Shown: one piece after another, positions 63,967 to 64,000 of the stretch
How the letters are laid out: the number at the start of each line of letters is the position of its first letter
Position numbering within the stretch: the first letter of the stretch is position 1
Assembly: GCF_000227115.2 (NCBI RefSeq)
Contig: NC_016485.2
Span: forward strand, 310,001 to 374,000
Origin: Naumovozyma dairenensis CBS 421
Taxonomy: Eukaryota; Ascomycota; Saccharomycetes; Saccharomycetales; Saccharomycetaceae
Length of the DNA: 64,000 bases
Direction: 5' to 3'
Translations under genes and position numbers: made by a program
The notes under the pieces: model-generated
What the model was told of the DNA's origin: nothing
The model's input: only the letters and a program-made list of their open reading frames with translations
The model's database searches: none

Positions 63967-64000
63967 ATGAAGTCAACTACTCAATTGGCTGCTGAAGCCA
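63967..64000 (+). CDS. Start of an unidentified ORF, cut by the window edge
   Basis: An ATG at 63967 opens MKSTTQLAAEA and runs off the end. The purine-rich upstream bases (AAAGAAAGAAAAATA) suit a yeast start and codons are of the preferred type, but 11 residues are too few to identify it. Confidence 0.5.
   Translation, partial: MKSTTQLAAEA

Overview
This is a stretch of a budding-yeast nuclear chromosome (Saccharomycetaceae). It is compact, AT-rich and intronless as far as I can see. Nearly every intact gene has a recognisable Saccharomyces cerevisiae orthologue, and the local gene order matches S. cerevisiae blocks. From 34.8 to 59.7 kb, genes whose S. cerevisiae homologues sit in two sister regions (right of CEN2: IPP1, H3/H4, DSF2, UGA2, GPI18; right of CEN4: TRP1, SOK1, YRB1) are interleaved on one track in conserved orientation. 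Several expected genes (FLR1, MAF1, RAD57, COQ1) are missing. That pattern suggests a post-whole-genome-duplication species with its own pattern of gene loss. A Dicer-like gene and the apparent absence of a centromere next to NTH make a Naumovozyma-like or Kazachstania-like yeast plausible, but the species is not proven.

Layout. 0-1.7 kb: PSF3 and PEX11 (YOL146/147 block). 2.0-4.1 kb: a Dcr1/RNase III-like protein with two dsRNA-binding domains and a degraded catalytic centre. 4.3-9.9 kb: SLX9, TOM20, GCD2, MRP13 (YGR081-084 block). 10-16 kb: an accessory breakpoint region with a CUP1-like metallothionein split by a Ty3/gypsy remnant, a decayed Ty1/copia-type LTR, a small hypothetical membrane ORF and a DUP-family gene. 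16.2-30.8 kb: FIG4, KRE1, VNX1, YNL320W homologue, HXT14, PHA2, ATP11 (YNL325-315 block). 31-33.6 kb: RER2, tRNA-Thr and a Ty3-like solo LTR placed 16 bp from the tRNA. 34.8-59.7 kb: IPP1, TRP1, H3, H4, an aldo/keto reductase, SOK1, DSF2, UGA2, RCR-family gene, PEX2, GPI18, YRB1, a 100-bp assembly gap, and a neutral trehalase. 60.1-62.2 kb: tRNA-Ser, FMP32, SEC53 (YFL046/045 block). The first codons of another ORF lie at the right edge.

Most genes are unrelated housekeeping functions: replication (PSF3), peroxisomes (PEX11, PEX2), ribosome biogenesis and translation (SLX9, GCD2, MRP13), mitochondria (TOM20, ATP11, FMP32), glycosylation, GPI and dolichol synthesis (RER2, SEC53, GPI18), cell wall and plasma membrane (KRE1, RCR), chromatin (H3/H4), amino-acid and GABA metabolism (TRP1, PHA2, UGA2), and trehalose/pyrophosphate metabolism. 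The most notable observations are the apparently catalytically dead Dicer-like protein, a 322-bp hAT-type miniature transposon with a perfect 8-bp target duplication at 46.14-46.46 kb, the split metallothionein, and the apparently centromere-free junction beside the trehalase gene.
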